A DNA stretch of 64,000 nt from Bacillota bacterium (GTDB lineage: Bacteria > Bacillota > Clostridia > Peptostreptococcales > Anaerovoracaceae), in assembly GCA_017557505.1 (NCBI GenBank), contig JAFYYP010000030.1, positions 1 through 64,000 on the forward strand. The letters run 5' to 3'. Position 1 is the stretch's first letter, and every line of letters starts with the position of its first letter. Shown piece after piece: positions 42,482 through 51,673 of the stretch. The position numbers were made by a program, and so were the translations under genes. Under the pieces are notes generated by a model, which saw nothing but the letters and a program-made list of their open reading frames with translations, was not told the DNA's origin and did no database searches.

Positions 42482-44026
42482 TTACTTCGTTCTGTAGATC
42501 TTGGACAGATCGAGGACGTAAAGCGGATAGAATTCGAATCCGCCGAGGTCTTTCGCCATCGCGACGAAGGACGCGCCGTCCTGGATGTAGACGTTGGCTG
42601 CTTCTTCGGCGAGGATGGTCTCGCATTCCTTGAAACGGGCGGTCTGCTCCGCGTCGTCGATGGTGGAGACAGCTGCGTTGTAGGCCGCGTCGTAAGCCGG
42701 CGAATTGAAGTTGATGAAGTTCTTGGCGCTGCCGCTGACGAATCTGGCCAGCAGGTCGGAAGCCGCTACGCCGTGGGCGTCCATGCCGATGACGGTCGCC
42801 TCGAACTTTCTGCCCTGATAGGCGTCGGAGTACCACGTCGCCCATTCGACCTGGTCGATGTGGGCTGTGATGCCGACAGGCTGCAGCAGGTTCTCGATGG
42901 CCTGCGCGACGTCCACGTGCATCTTCATGTTGGAAGGCACAGTGATCGTGAATTCGAAGCCGTCGGGATAGCCTGCTTCCGCGAGCAGTTCCTTGGCCTT
43001 GTCGATATCCTTGGTATAGTAATCCGTCAGCTCCGGCATGAAGTACTTGCCGAAGGCGGGGAACATGCTGCTGCCAAGAGCGGTGCCGTATCCGTCGGAC
43101 GCCAGATCGATGACTTCGTGCTTATCGATGGCGTAGCACAGGGCCTGACGGACGCGCACGTCGTCGAACGGTTTGACCGCGTTATTGAGATAGAGGGCCT
43201 GCACGATGTTGCTGCTTCCCTCGAGGATATTCATATTCGTGAGCGTGGGGATCTGGCTCGCGTTCAGGCGGACCGCCATGTCGACGCTGCCGCCGCGCAG
43301 GCTCATGACCAGCGTTTCGGAATTTTCGATGATCTTCAGGGTCACCTTGTCGAGATGGGCCGGTTCGCCCCAGTATTCGTCGAACTTCTCGAGGACGATG
43401 TTGTCCTGCACGACGCGGGAGACGAACTTGAACGGGCCCGTGCCGATGACTTCGGACAGGGGATCGTGACCCTCGGGAATGATGGCCGTCGTGATATGGG
43501 CCAGGAATTCGGTATCGGGCTTCTTCAGTTTAATGACGATGGTGGTGCCATCCGTCTTCGTAACGGACTCGATGCCTGCCACGTCGCTGACGAGCGGCTC
43601 GCCGGTCTCGAGGCCTGCGGCCCGGGACAGGGAGTAGACGACGTCGTCCGCGGTGACGTCTTTGCCGTTGTGGAACTTGACGCCCTGGCGGAGCTTGAAC
43701 GTGTACTCGTCGGCGCCGGCGTTCGCGCTGTAGCTCTCGGCGATGGCGGGCACGAGGTTGCCGTCGCTGTCGGGCTTCACGAGACCTTCGAAGATATTGA
43801 ACAGGATCTCACGGGTCGCGGCGGACGAGGAGGACATGTGCGGGTCGAGGCTCGCGTCCAGATCGTTGTACAGACCGACGGAGATCTCTCCGCCTTCGAT
43901 CGGTTCGCCGGGCGCGTCCGGTTCGACGGTGCCGGGATCGACGGGACCGGGTTTGTTGCCCGTGCACGCGGCGAGCGCGAGTACCATGGCGAGTGCCAGC
44001 AAAACTGCAACAAATCTTTTCTTCAT
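42482..44026 (-). CDS. Oligopeptide-type ABC solute-binding lipoprotein (SBP family 5)
   Basis: 514 aa. Signal peptide with lipobox LAAC (MKKRFVAVLLALAMVLALAAC), then an SBP_bac_5 domain (SYSANAGADEYTFKLRQGVKFHNGKDVTADDVVYS read in pieces; later KAKELLAEAGYPDGF). Binds peptides or, in NikA-type members, nickel complexes. ATG 44026 has AAAGGAG upstream. Second in the operon after the ModA-like gene. Confidence 0.93.
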   Translation of the reverse strand: MKKRFVAVLLALAMVLALAACTGNKPGPVDPGTVEPDAPGEPIEGGEISVGLYNDLDASLDPHMSSSSAATREILFNIFEGLVKPDSDGNLVPAIAESYSANAGADEYTFKLRQGVKFHNGKDVTADDVVYSLSRAAGLETGEPLVSDVAGIESVTKTDGTTIVIKLKKPDTEFLAHITTAIIPEGHDPLSEVIGTGPFKFVSRVVQDNIVLEKFDEYWGEPAHLDKVTLKIIENSETLVMSLRGGSVDMAVRLNASQIPTLTNMNILEGSSNIVQALYLNNAVKPFDDVRVRQALCYAIDKHEVIDLASDGYGTALGSSMFPAFGKYFMPELTDYYTKDIDKAKELLAEAGYPDGFEFTITVPSNMKMHVDVAQAIENLLQPVGITAHIDQVEWATWYSDAYQGRKFEATVIGMDAHGVAASDLLARFVSGSAKNFINFNSPAYDAAYNAAVSTIDDAEQTARFKECETILAEEAANVYIQDGASFVAMAKDLGGFEFYPLYVLDLSKIYRTK

Positions 44027-44045
44027 GACAGTTTCTCCTTTGGTT

Positions 44046-44621
44046 CTATTCTGCGATCTGTTCATATCCGTATGCTTCGTAAGCTTCTTTCGCGTCTTCG
44101 CTCAGCATAAAGAGGATGAATTGCTCCGCCTCGTAGGGGATGCCTGTCGTCCGGCAGACGGCGGCGCTGAACGTCGTGGTGTAGACTTCACCTTCCGCGA
44201 GTTCTTCTTCTGCATACTTTTCGTTGCCGGGGCCGACCGCGATGTCTTTGCGGGTATCGGAAACGATCTTGTCGTTGTGGTTCGGATTTTTCTCTTCGTC
44301 GCATTCCTGGTCCAGCCAGTCCATGAAGCGGTTGTCGTCGGACACGTAGATGTCGCAGACTGCGCCGGCTTCGATCTTGGCCGCCAGGACGGCGCCTTCG
44401 TCATAGGTGATCCGGATGGACGCTCTGGGCGCATAGGTGGAATAGCGGTAGGCGAGATCGGACATGACGCCGACGAGCTCGTCGGACGCGTAGATATCCA
44501 GGACAAATTCCTCGTTCGGATTGGCGGGCGTATAATGCGCTGCCTCCTCTTTCTTGCATGCTGTAAACGCGAACATGAGTGTTACGGCTGTCAGCAGGGC
44601 AAGGATCCTTTTATATTGCAT
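44046..44621 (-). CDS. Shortened ModA-like substrate-binding lipoprotein
   Basis: 191 aa. Signal peptide with lipobox TAC (FAFTAC), then ModA-like lobes: VLDIYASDELVGVMSDLA, IEAGAVCDIYVSDDNRFMDWL. Compared with ModA (about 230-250 aa) the middle and second lobe are cut down, so molybdate binding is doubtful. First gene of the transporter operon, GGAGG before ATG 44621, 19 bp before the peptide-binding gene. No ModB or ModC is next to it. Confidence 0.82.
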   Translation of the reverse strand: MQYKRILALLTAVTLMFAFTACKKEEAAHYTPANPNEEFVLDIYASDELVGVMSDLAYRYSTYAPRASIRITYDEGAVLAAKIEAGAVCDIYVSDDNRFMDWLDQECDEEKNPNHNDKIVSDTRKDIAVGPGNEKYAEEELAEGEVYTTTFSAAVCRTTGIPYEAEQFILFMLSEDAKEAYEAYGYEQIAE

Positions 44622-44667
44622 GGGTTTTAAACCTCCGGTGTGTTTGATGTATTGCGTATTTTTTACG

Positions 44668-44731
44668 GGAAAGTTACCGCCTCTGTCTTGTGCCCAACCC
44701 GCATTCAATGTAAAATAATCGGGTAACTTCC
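44668..44731 (-). promoter_or_regulatory. Structured leader (candidate riboswitch-like element)
   Basis: In the ~124-nt 5' leader of the minus-strand operon GGAAGTTACC pairs with GGTAACTTTCC (one bulge), closing a 43-nt region. There is no T-run after it, so it is not a terminator. It resembles a P1 stem; none of the riboswitch families is recognised. Confidence 0.4.
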
Positions 44732-44750
44732 ACATAATGATACAACCTAA

Positions 44751-44780
44751 TTTATACCATAAAATCGGAAAGGTGTTCAA
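44751..44780 (-). promoter_or_regulatory. Promoter of the ModA-like/oligopeptide transporter operon
   Basis: Minus strand TTGAAC (44780-44775), 18 bp, extended -10 TGGTATAAA (TATAAA 44756-44751). Confidence 0.65.
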
Positions 44781-44785
44781 GTCTT

Positions 44786-46522
44786 ATGATAAAAAAACTG
44801 GCGGGCAGCATCAGGCAGTATAAGCTTCTGACGCTTCTCACCCCCGTCTGCATGATCCTGGAAGTGGTCATGGAAGTGCTCATACCGTACTATATGGCGG
44901 ACCTGGTCGATTACGGCATCGAAGCAGGCGACATGGCGTACATCAAGGCGGTCGGCTTCAAGTTGATCCTGTTCGCGCTGCTGTCGCTGACGTTCGGCAT
45001 CCTGGGCGGCCTGTTCGCTTCGCGCGCGTCCGCCGGCTTCGCCAGCAACCTGCAGCACGACATGTACTATCACATCCAGGAGTTCTCGTTCTCGAATATC
45101 GACAAGTTCTCGACGGCCGGTCTCGTGACCCGCATGACGACGGATGTCACGAACGTGCAGCAGGCGTTCATGATGGTGACGCGCATGGCGTTCCGTTCTC
45201 CGTGCACGCTCATCTTCGCGCTCGTCATGGCGTTCCGCAAGAGCGCAAGGCTCTCCCTCGTGTTCGTCGCAGTGCTGCCGGTGCTCGCGATCGGGCTCGC
45301 CCTGATCATGACCCATTCGTTCCCCATCATGGAACGGGTGTTCGGCATCTATGACAAACTGAACGCGGTCGTGCAGGAGAACCTGCGCGGCATCCGCGTC
45401 GTCAAGGCGTTCGTAAGAGAAGAGGAAGAAAAAGAGAAGTTCCAGGACGTTTCCGGCAATCTGTACAGGACGTTCGTGAGCGCCGAGCGCATCATCGCGC
45501 TGAACGGTCCGCTGATGCAGACGAGCATGTACGTCTGCATGCTGCTGATCTCGTGGTTCGGCGCGAAGCTCGTCGTCACCAGGACCATGTCCACCGGCCA
45601 GCTCATGGCGGTCATGACCTACGTGCAGCAGATCCTGATGAGTCTGATGATGCTGTCCATGATCGTCATCATGCTCACGATCGCCAAGGCTGCGGCGCAG
45701 CGCATCTGCGCGGTACTGGACGAAGCGCCCGACATCGTTTCGCCTGAGAACGCCGTTATGGAAGTCGCGGACGGCTCGGTCCGTTTCGAAGGCGTTTCGT
45801 TCGGCTACGGCAGCAACAAGCACATCCTGAAGGATATCAGCTTCGACGTGGCGTCCGGTGAGACCATCGGCATCATCGGCGGTACGGGCGCCGGCAAGTC
45901 CAGCATGGTGCAGCTGATCCCGCGGCTGTACGACGTGCGCAAGGGCAGTGTGACGGTCAGCGGCATCGACGTGCGCGACTACGACCTGACGGCTCTTCGC
46001 AGCAGCGTCGCCATGGTGCTGCAGAAGAACGTGCTGTTCTCCGGGTCCGTCAAGGACAACATCCGCTGGGGCAAGCAGGACGCGACGGACGAAGAGATCG
46101 AACGCGCCTGCCGTCTCGCGCAGGCTGAGGAGTTCATCAAGGGGTTCCCGGACGGCTATGACACCTGGATCGAACAGGGCGGCTCCAACGTTTCCGGCGG
46201 TCAGCGCCAGAGACTTTGTATTGCCCGCGCGCTCATCGCGAAGCCGAAGATCCTCATCCTGGACGACTCCACGAGCGCCGTGGACACCCATACCGAAAGT
46301 CTGATCCGCGCAGGATTTGCGCAGGATATTCCCGATACGACCATCTTTATCATCGCGCAGCGCATCAGCTCCGTGAAGGACGCGGACCGCATCATCGTGC
46401 TCGACGACGGACGCATCTCCGGCATCGGCACGCACGACGAGCTGCTGGCGTCCAACGAGATCTATCAGGAAGTATACGAATCCCAGACGAAGGGAGGTGA
46501 CTTCGATGAGCCAGGAAAATAA
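44786..46522 (+). CDS. Heterodimeric ABC exporter, subunit 1 (degenerate NBD)
   Basis: 578 aa: six transmembrane helices (1-310) then an ABC domain. Walker A GGTGAGKSS, signature SGGQRQR (intact), and Walker B with Asp in place of the catalytic Glu (LDDSTSAVD). This is the sign of the degenerate-site subunit in heterodimeric exporters (such as TM287/288 or BmrC/D). Ends inside subunit 2 (17-bp overlap). Exports a lipid, drug or peptide; the substrate is unreadable. GGAAAGGTG site. Confidence 0.9.
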   Translation: MIKKLAGSIRQYKLLTLLTPVCMILEVVMEVLIPYYMADLVDYGIEAGDMAYIKAVGFKLILFALLSLTFGILGGLFASRASAGFASNLQHDMYYHIQEFSFSNIDKFSTAGLVTRMTTDVTNVQQAFMMVTRMAFRSPCTLIFALVMAFRKSARLSLVFVAVLPVLAIGLALIMTHSFPIMERVFGIYDKLNAVVQENLRGIRVVKAFVREEEEKEKFQDVSGNLYRTFVSAERIIALNGPLMQTSMYVCMLLISWFGAKLVVTRTMSTGQLMAVMTYVQQILMSLMMLSMIVIMLTIAKAAAQRICAVLDEAPDIVSPENAVMEVADGSVRFEGVSFGYGSNKHILKDISFDVASGETIGIIGGTGAGKSSMVQLIPRLYDVRKGSVTVSGIDVRDYDLTALRSSVAMVLQKNVLFSGSVKDNIRWGKQDATDEEIERACRLAQAEEFIKGFPDGYDTWIEQGGSNVSGGQRQRLCIARALIAKPKILILDDSTSAVDTHTESLIRAGFAQDIPDTTIFIIAQRISSVKDADRIIVLDDGRISGIGTHDELLASNEIYQEVYESQTKGGDFDEPGK

Positions 46523-48470
46523 GCAGCAGAGCAACCATTCCATGCCTAAGGGCGGGCCCGGCAGAGGCGGCAACGCCGCGGCGCAGGGACGCATCCGCAT
46601 CGAAAAGGGCAGCGGCAAGACCGCGAAGCGGCTTCTTTCCTACATCGGCAGAGGTCACAGCGTCCCGTTCGTTCTGGCGCTTTTGTGCATCGCAGCCGAC
46701 GCGTTCATCAGCACGAAGTCGTCCCTGTTCCTGGGCACCGTCATCGACGACTACATCAAACCCATGGAACTGGCGGGATCGAGAGACTTCTCCGGCCTGC
46801 TGCACGCCATCCTGATGATGGCCTGCCTGTACGGAGCCGGCGTGCTGTGCGCGCTCGCGTACAACCAGCTCATGGTGCGCGTGTCGCACGGCGTGCTGTT
46901 CTCGATCCGCGGCGAACTGTTCTCCAAAATGCAGGAACTGCCGATCCGCTATTTCGACACGCACCCCTACGGCGACACGATGAGCCGCTTCACGAACGAT
47001 ACCGACTCCATGCGGCAGATGCTGTCGCAGACCGTGCCGCAGGTGTTCAGCGCCATTCTGACGGTCACGTTCGTGTTCATCGCTATGGTGCGGCTTTCCC
47101 TCGCCCTGACCGGCGTCGAGATCCTGGTGGTGATCGTGATGTACCTGATCACCATGACCGTGGGCGGTATGTCCGCGAAATATTTCCAGACCCGCTCGAG
47201 ATCGCTGGGCGCCATGAACGCCTACATCGAAGAGATGATCAACGGCCAGAAGGTCGTGAAGGTGTTCTGCCACGAGGACGAGGCCAAGGCCGGATTCGAC
47301 GTGAAGAACGACGATCTGCGCGTGCAGACGACGCGGGCGAACAGCTATTCGAACATCCTCGGGCCCATCATGAACAACATCGGCAACATCCAGTACGTCG
47401 TGCTCGCCATCGCGGGCGGCGCGATCGCCATCAGCGGCAGGTTCAGCCTGACGCTCGGTGCGCTCGCTTCGTTCCTGGTGCTGTCGAAAAACTTCAGCAG
47501 GCCTGTTTCCATGATCTCGCAGCAGATCAACTCTATCGTCATGGCGCTCGCCGGCGCGCAGCGCGTGTTCGACCTGATGGACGAAAAACCCGAAGTGGAC
47601 GAGGGCAAGGTGACCCTGGTCAACGTCAGGGAAGGCGAAGACGGCCAGCTGATCGAGACGGAAGAACGCACCGAGCACTGGGTGTGGAAGCTGCCTTCGG
47701 AAGACGCGGAAGGCCATCCCCGCTACGTCAGACTGGCGGGCGACGTGCGCATGAGCAGCGTGGACTTCGGCTACGAGGAGGGCAAGACCGTCCTGCACGA
47801 CATCTCGCTGTTCGCCAAACCCGGCCAGAAGATCGCCTTCGTCGGTTCGACCGGCGCGGGCAAGACGACGATCACGAACCTGATCAACCGTTTCTACGAC
47901 ATCGAGGACGGCAAGATCCGCTACGACGGCATCAACATCAACGATATCCGCAAGGATGACCTGCGCAAGTCTCTGGGCATGGTACTGCAGGAGACGAATC
48001 TGTTTACCGGCACCATCATGGAGAATATCCGCTACGGACGGCCTGACGCCACGGACGAGGAGGTCTACGCAGCCGCGAAGCTCGCGAACGCGGACTACTT
48101 CATCTCGCGCCTGCCCGAAGGTTACCAGACGGTCATCTCCGGTACGGGCAGCCAGCTTTCGCAGGGCCAGTGCCAGCTGCTGTCCATCGCGCGCTGCGCG
48201 GTGGCCGATCCGCCGGTCATGATCCTGGACGAGGCGACGAGCAGCGTCGACACTCGTACGGAGTCTCTCATTCAGAAGGGCATGGATAAGCTGATGGAGG
48301 GCCGCACGGTGTTCGTCATTGCGCACCGCCTGTCGACCATTCAGAATTCCAACGCCATCATGGTCCTGGAGCACGGCCGCATCATCGAGCGCGGCGACCA
48401 CGAAGAGCTGATGGCCCAGAAAGGCCGCTACTACCAGCTGTACACGGGCAACCAGATCGCGGAAGGATAA
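46506..48470 (+). CDS. Heterodimeric ABC exporter, subunit 2 (canonical NBD)
   Basis: 654 aa, with a Gly/Gln-rich soluble N-terminal tail before the membrane domain. Walker A STGAGKTT, Walker B with true Glu (LDEATSSVD), but signature LSQGQ instead of LSGGQ. An insert between the membrane domain and NBD (~375-400) contains charged NVREGEDGQLIETEERTE. Complements subunit 1, whose signature is canonical. ATG 46506 follows GGGAGGTGA. Confidence 0.9.
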   Translation: MSQENKQQSNHSMPKGGPGRGGNAAAQGRIRIEKGSGKTAKRLLSYIGRGHSVPFVLALLCIAADAFISTKSSLFLGTVIDDYIKPMELAGSRDFSGLLHAILMMACLYGAGVLCALAYNQLMVRVSHGVLFSIRGELFSKMQELPIRYFDTHPYGDTMSRFTNDTDSMRQMLSQTVPQVFSAILTVTFVFIAMVRLSLALTGVEILVVIVMYLITMTVGGMSAKYFQTRSRSLGAMNAYIEEMINGQKVVKVFCHEDEAKAGFDVKNDDLRVQTTRANSYSNILGPIMNNIGNIQYVVLAIAGGAIAISGRFSLTLGALASFLVLSKNFSRPVSMISQQINSIVMALAGAQRVFDLMDEKPEVDEGKVTLVNVREGEDGQLIETEERTEHWVWKLPSEDAEGHPRYVRLAGDVRMSSVDFGYEEGKTVLHDISLFAKPGQKIAFVGSTGAGKTTITNLINRFYDIEDGKIRYDGININDIRKDDLRKSLGMVLQETNLFTGTIMENIRYGRPDATDEEVYAAAKLANADYFISRLPEGYQTVISGTGSQLSQGQCQLLSIARCAVADPPVMILDEATSSVDTRTESLIQKGMDKLMEGRTVFVIAHRLSTIQNSNAIMVLEHGRIIERGDHEELMAQKGRYYQLYTGNQIAEG

Positions 48471-48480
48471 ACGCAAATTA

Positions 48481-48508
48481 AAAAGAACGGGGCATCCCCG
48501 TTCTTTTT
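48481..48508. terminator. Bidirectional terminator between ABC exporter and DUF1836 gene
   Basis: AAAAGAACGGGG-CAT-CCCCGTTCTTTT, 12-bp stem with T-run on both strands. Confidence 0.92.
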
Positions 48509-48522
48509 GCGTGTTCGGTTTT

Positions 48523-49107
48523 CTATTTCTCCGGGAAATACTCGTCAAGCAGCTTTTCGGCGATGTAGCGCTCCTCGTTGGAACGCATGAGCAGCATGGA
48601 GATGAGCAGGATGAGCTCGGAAATGTCGTCGTCGCTGCCGCGGTCCGCAAGGAACTTCTTGTTGCGGCGGATGCGCTCCTGCAGTTTGACGGCGAAGTCC
48701 GCTTCGGCTTCGCGCACGGCATCCAGGATCTCTTTATAGTAGGCCGGCATATCGACGGCGTCATCCCAGTCGGAGTCGTAGTTCGAGAGGATGGGCTTCA
48801 TCAGACGCTGCACCTGGTCCATGGAGAAGCAGCCCTTCAGGTAATAGACCAGCAGCATGAAGATGCAGTGATCCTTGGAATAGCGCTTGCCCTCCGGACC
48901 GGGGATCATCTTGTGCTTCGTATAGTTCGAGACCATGCCCTTCGTGACGGGTCCTTTGCCGTCCTCGGCGTAGAGCGAAAGCTCCGCGTTCAGGCAGCTG
49001 ACCATCTGGTCGATATATAAGTCGATGTCGGGGATGGTCCTGCCGTCCGCCAGACCTTTTTTCTGATATTCCAGCGTAAGTTTTTCCGCGTATTGTTCGT
49101 AGCGCAT
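48523..49107 (-). CDS. DUF1836 MerR-like DNA-binding protein
   Basis: 194 aa. The DUF1836 core (~45-110) includes GPVTKGMVSNYTKHKMIPGP and KRYSKDHCIFMLLVYYLKGCFSMDQVQ (read in pieces), a winged-helix-like arrangement, so it is a probable regulator. The C-terminal tail is helical and charged. ATG 49107 lies just after GGAGG; the 5-codon longer TTG start has none. It stands behind a 16-bp palindrome, suggesting self-control. Confidence 0.8.
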   Translation of the reverse strand: MRYEQYAEKLTLEYQKKGLADGRTIPDIDLYIDQMVSCLNAELSLYAEDGKGPVTKGMVSNYTKHKMIPGPEGKRYSKDHCIFMLLVYYLKGCFSMDQVQRLMKPILSNYDSDWDDAVDMPAYYKEILDAVREAEADFAVKLQERIRRNKKFLADRGSDDDISELILLISMLLMRSNEERYIAEKLLDEYFPEK

Positions 49108-49121
49108 GAGGAAGTCCTCCA

Positions 49122-49160
49122 AGTCATAGGATAAGATATCTTTTATCTTATTCTATGACT
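49122..49160. promoter_or_regulatory. 16-bp near-perfect palindrome upstream of the DUF1836 gene
   Basis: AGTCATAGGATAAGAT (49122-49137) against ATCTTATTCTATGACT (49145-49160), one mismatch, 7-bp spacer. Placed between the DUF1836 start and the glycopolymer operon promoter, so it could serve one or both. Confidence 0.65.
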
Positions 49161-49191
49161 ATTAAAACGATTTCGCAAGAGGCAACTTTCG

Positions 49192-49220
49192 TTGACTAGA
49201 AGAGGGCAGAAATATATAAT
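49192..49220 (+). promoter_or_regulatory. Promoter of the long glycopolymer operon
   Basis: TTGACT (49192-49197), 17 bp, TATAAT (49215-49220). A small leader stem GCCCGC/GCGGGC lies at 49247-49274 before the GGAGG ribosome site. Confidence 0.85.
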
Positions 49221-49314
49221 AACTATGTATAGACATTTTGAAGTTTGCCCGCACAAAATCTAGTGGAACGCGGGCGAGGGATCAGAGATCGTCCCCAAAA
49301 ACGGAGGGTTATTT

Positions 49315-49854
49315 ATGAAGAACAGAAAGACTTTGCTCGCCCTGGCTGCGGCGGCGCTGCTCCTGATCGGCGGCTGCTTCGGCGCCATCTTCGCCGACGA
49401 CGTTGTGCCGGGTTCCGCTGCGGATCCCGTCGTGAGCAAGAGCTATATGGATGCGCAGGTCGAGATCCTGAGTACGCAGATCAGCGACATGCAGACGCAG
49501 ATCGAAAAGCTGCAGGCTGCCGTATCGGAAGGCTCAGGCACGCCTGCGACGCCGTCCGACCCCGGGACGCCTTCGACTCCTGTCGAGGTGCCGAAGTTCG
49601 AGGTCGTCAAGGTCGAAGCCGGCAAGAGCCTCATCGGTTCTGCCAGCACGGAGATCGTTCTGCGCAGCGGAACAGCGACCGCCATTGCAGGCGCATCCGG
49701 CGGTGTATCCGACCTGACGGAAGGCGTAGACCTCGCGACCGGCGAAGCCGTGTCCAAGAACCATCTGCTGGTCATCCCCGTGGACGATGGCAGAGGCATC
49801 CAGTGCACGTCGCTGTGCTACGTCATGGTCAAGGGCGATTACACGCTGAAATAG
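49315..49854 (+). CDS. Exported coiled-coil protein of unknown function
   Basis: 179 aa. Signal peptide (LLALAAAALLLIGGCFGAIFADD, likely cut by signal peptidase I after FA or acting as a lipoprotein at GGC), a short coiled coil (VEILSTQISDMQTQIEKLQ), a Pro/Thr linker and a C-terminal domain with EIVLRSGTATAIAG and KNHLLVIPVDDGRGIQ. That C-terminal pattern recurs in clostridial exported proteins of unknown role. First gene of the operon, in step with the phosphodiester glycosidase 27 bp downstream. Confidence 0.75.
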   Translation: MKNRKTLLALAAAALLLIGGCFGAIFADDVVPGSAADPVVSKSYMDAQVEILSTQISDMQTQIEKLQAAVSEGSGTPATPSDPGTPSTPVEVPKFEVVKVEAGKSLIGSASTEIVLRSGTATAIAGASGGVSDLTEGVDLATGEAVSKNHLLVIPVDDGRGIQCTSLCYVMVKGDYTLK

Positions 49855-49881
49855 CAAAAACGGAAAGGGTATTCGGTTTTT

Positions 49882-51669
49882 ATGAAGGGGATAAAACGCC
49901 CGGCTGCCTTTCTGCTGGCGCTTCTGCTGGTCTGCCTTGCGGCGGTTCCCGCGGAAAACGCCTGCGCAGCTTCTCTGACGGAACTGCGGACGGAGGTCGT
50001 CGAGCTGAACGATCAGCTGACGCTGGTCAAGAACATCAATTACAACAGCTCCTACGGAGATAACGCGGTGGAGCATTATTTCGAATATACGCCGGGGGGC
50101 AACGTACTGCCCCTGGTTTGCTATGGCTCCGGCATCAAAGGGGCCGTTTCCGCGTCGCGCATCTTTTCGGAAGAGGCAGAGAACGGCGTAACGGTCGCGG
50201 GTCTGACGAACGGGGATTTCTTCGTCATGGCGACAGGCGTCTCGCTGGGGCCCGTCATCCGTGACGGCATCGTCCGCACCGGCGGCTACAGCGAGTCCGT
50301 GATCGCATTCAAAAAGGACGGCACGGCGAAGATCGGGGACCCGTCCCTGAACATCCGTCTGTCCTTTGTGGATAAGGACATCCATTACGGCAAGCTGAAT
50401 TTCAACAAAAGCGTCACGGAGACGAACGGCATCTGCGCTTTCACGTCGGACTTTGGCGAGACGAACAGCGCGACGCTGGACACGTTCAACGTGTTCGTTC
50501 GCGTCATGGACGGAAGCTCCAAGGTGGGCGATACGATCGTGGGCGTCGTGGAATCTTCGCTCGACGCGACAGGTAAGACCAAGCTTCCTGAGAATTATCT
50601 CGTCCTGTCCATCGCGAAAGATACGCCCTATGCGACGGCGCTTTCGCAGATGCAGAGCCTGGAACCCGGAGAACAGGTCACGCTGGAATTCATGATGGCA
50701 GACGACTACCTCGACACCTGGCAGGCACTGGGGTTCGAGAAATGGCTCGTGAAGGGCGGACAGCCCGTATCCGGCCTCGATTCGTACACCGCTGCGCCGC
50801 GCACGGCGTTCGGACTCAAGCCGGACGGCAGCTATATCGTCTATACCGTCGACGGACGGCAGGCGGGTTACTCCGCCGGGCTGACCTATCTGGACCTGGC
50901 GCAGCGCATGGCTGAACTCGGCTGCATTCAGGCGGTCAACCTGGATGGCGGCGCCTCTACCCAGCTGTTCGCGGTCTATCCTGGCTTCGACAAGCAGATG
51001 CAGATCAACCGCGATTCCGACGCGACGTACCTGCGCAGCTGCGCGAACTACGTGTGCTTCGCGAATTTCAACGAAAAGACCGGGGTGCCCGCGCATCTGC
51101 ACGTGTACCCGTTCGACGAATACGTGCTGTGCGGCACACAGTTGCCGGTGTACGCGAAGGCGACGGACAGCGGCTGGTTCACGTGCGAAGTGCCGGAAGA
51201 TATCACGTTCTCCTGCGACGAGATGGGAATTATCGAGGAGGACGTCTATACCGCGGGCAGCAAGCCCGGCACCGGCATCATCACCGCAAGCAGCGGCGAT
51301 CTGTCCGGGACCATGCGGGTCTACCTCGTCGCGGATCCCGACAGCATCACGGCCAGCGTGGACGGCAAAACCAAGACCCTGCTGAAGGCAGGCCTCGACA
51401 AGTCCTACCGGCTGACTGCCAAGTCCACGTGGCGCGGCCAGGAGCTGCGCTCCACGCAGGGCTGCTATACCTGGACCGTGGAAGGCGACATCGGCACGAT
51501 CGACGAGAACGGCGTGTTCACGGCGGCGGGCGAGCACGGCAATACCGGCACCATCACGGTGACCGCAGGCAAGACGAAGCAGACCATCGCGGTCACGCTG
51601 CAGCAGACGCTGCCCGCAGCCGACCTGCAGGAATGGATCCGTGAGATCGTTCAGAACTTAGAAGAATAG
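49882..51669 (+). CDS. Exported phosphodiester glycosidase (NAGPA-type) with Ig-like C-terminal repeats
   Basis: 595 aa. Signal peptide, N-terminal domain, then the NAGPA/phosphodiester-glycosidase domain (~95-355) with TAFGLKPDGSYIVYTVDG and the conserved QAVNLDGGASTQL. C-terminal Big2-like repeats (~440-570, e.g. GTIDENGVFTAAGEHGNTGTITVTAG). Such enzymes act on sugar-phosphodiester bonds, suggesting it trims or modifies a phosphate-containing surface polymer. Outside the cell. Start ATG after AAAGGG. Confidence 0.85.
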   Translation: MKGIKRPAAFLLALLLVCLAAVPAENACAASLTELRTEVVELNDQLTLVKNINYNSSYGDNAVEHYFEYTPGGNVLPLVCYGSGIKGAVSASRIFSEEAENGVTVAGLTNGDFFVMATGVSLGPVIRDGIVRTGGYSESVIAFKKDGTAKIGDPSLNIRLSFVDKDIHYGKLNFNKSVTETNGICAFTSDFGETNSATLDTFNVFVRVMDGSSKVGDTIVGVVESSLDATGKTKLPENYLVLSIAKDTPYATALSQMQSLEPGEQVTLEFMMADDYLDTWQALGFEKWLVKGGQPVSGLDSYTAAPRTAFGLKPDGSYIVYTVDGRQAGYSAGLTYLDLAQRMAELGCIQAVNLDGGASTQLFAVYPGFDKQMQINRDSDATYLRSCANYVCFANFNEKTGVPAHLHVYPFDEYVLCGTQLPVYAKATDSGWFTCEVPEDITFSCDEMGIIEEDVYTAGSKPGTGIITASSGDLSGTMRVYLVADPDSITASVDGKTKTLLKAGLDKSYRLTAKSTWRGQELRSTQGCYTWTVEGDIGTIDENGVFTAAGEHGNTGTITVTAGKTKQTIAVTLQQTLPAADLQEWIREIVQNLEE

Positions 51670-51673
51670 ACTT

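Noticed and set aside
46392-48764. 790-codon minus-strand open frame opposite the second ABC exporter subunit
   Set aside because: Antisense shadow: the plus strand encodes a full ABC exporter and the frame ignores the terminator at 48481-48508.
49534-51537. 667-codon minus-strand open frame opposite the phosphodiester glycosidase
   Set aside because: Antisense shadow of a gene with signal peptide and family motifs; composition dominated by Arg, Asp and Gly.
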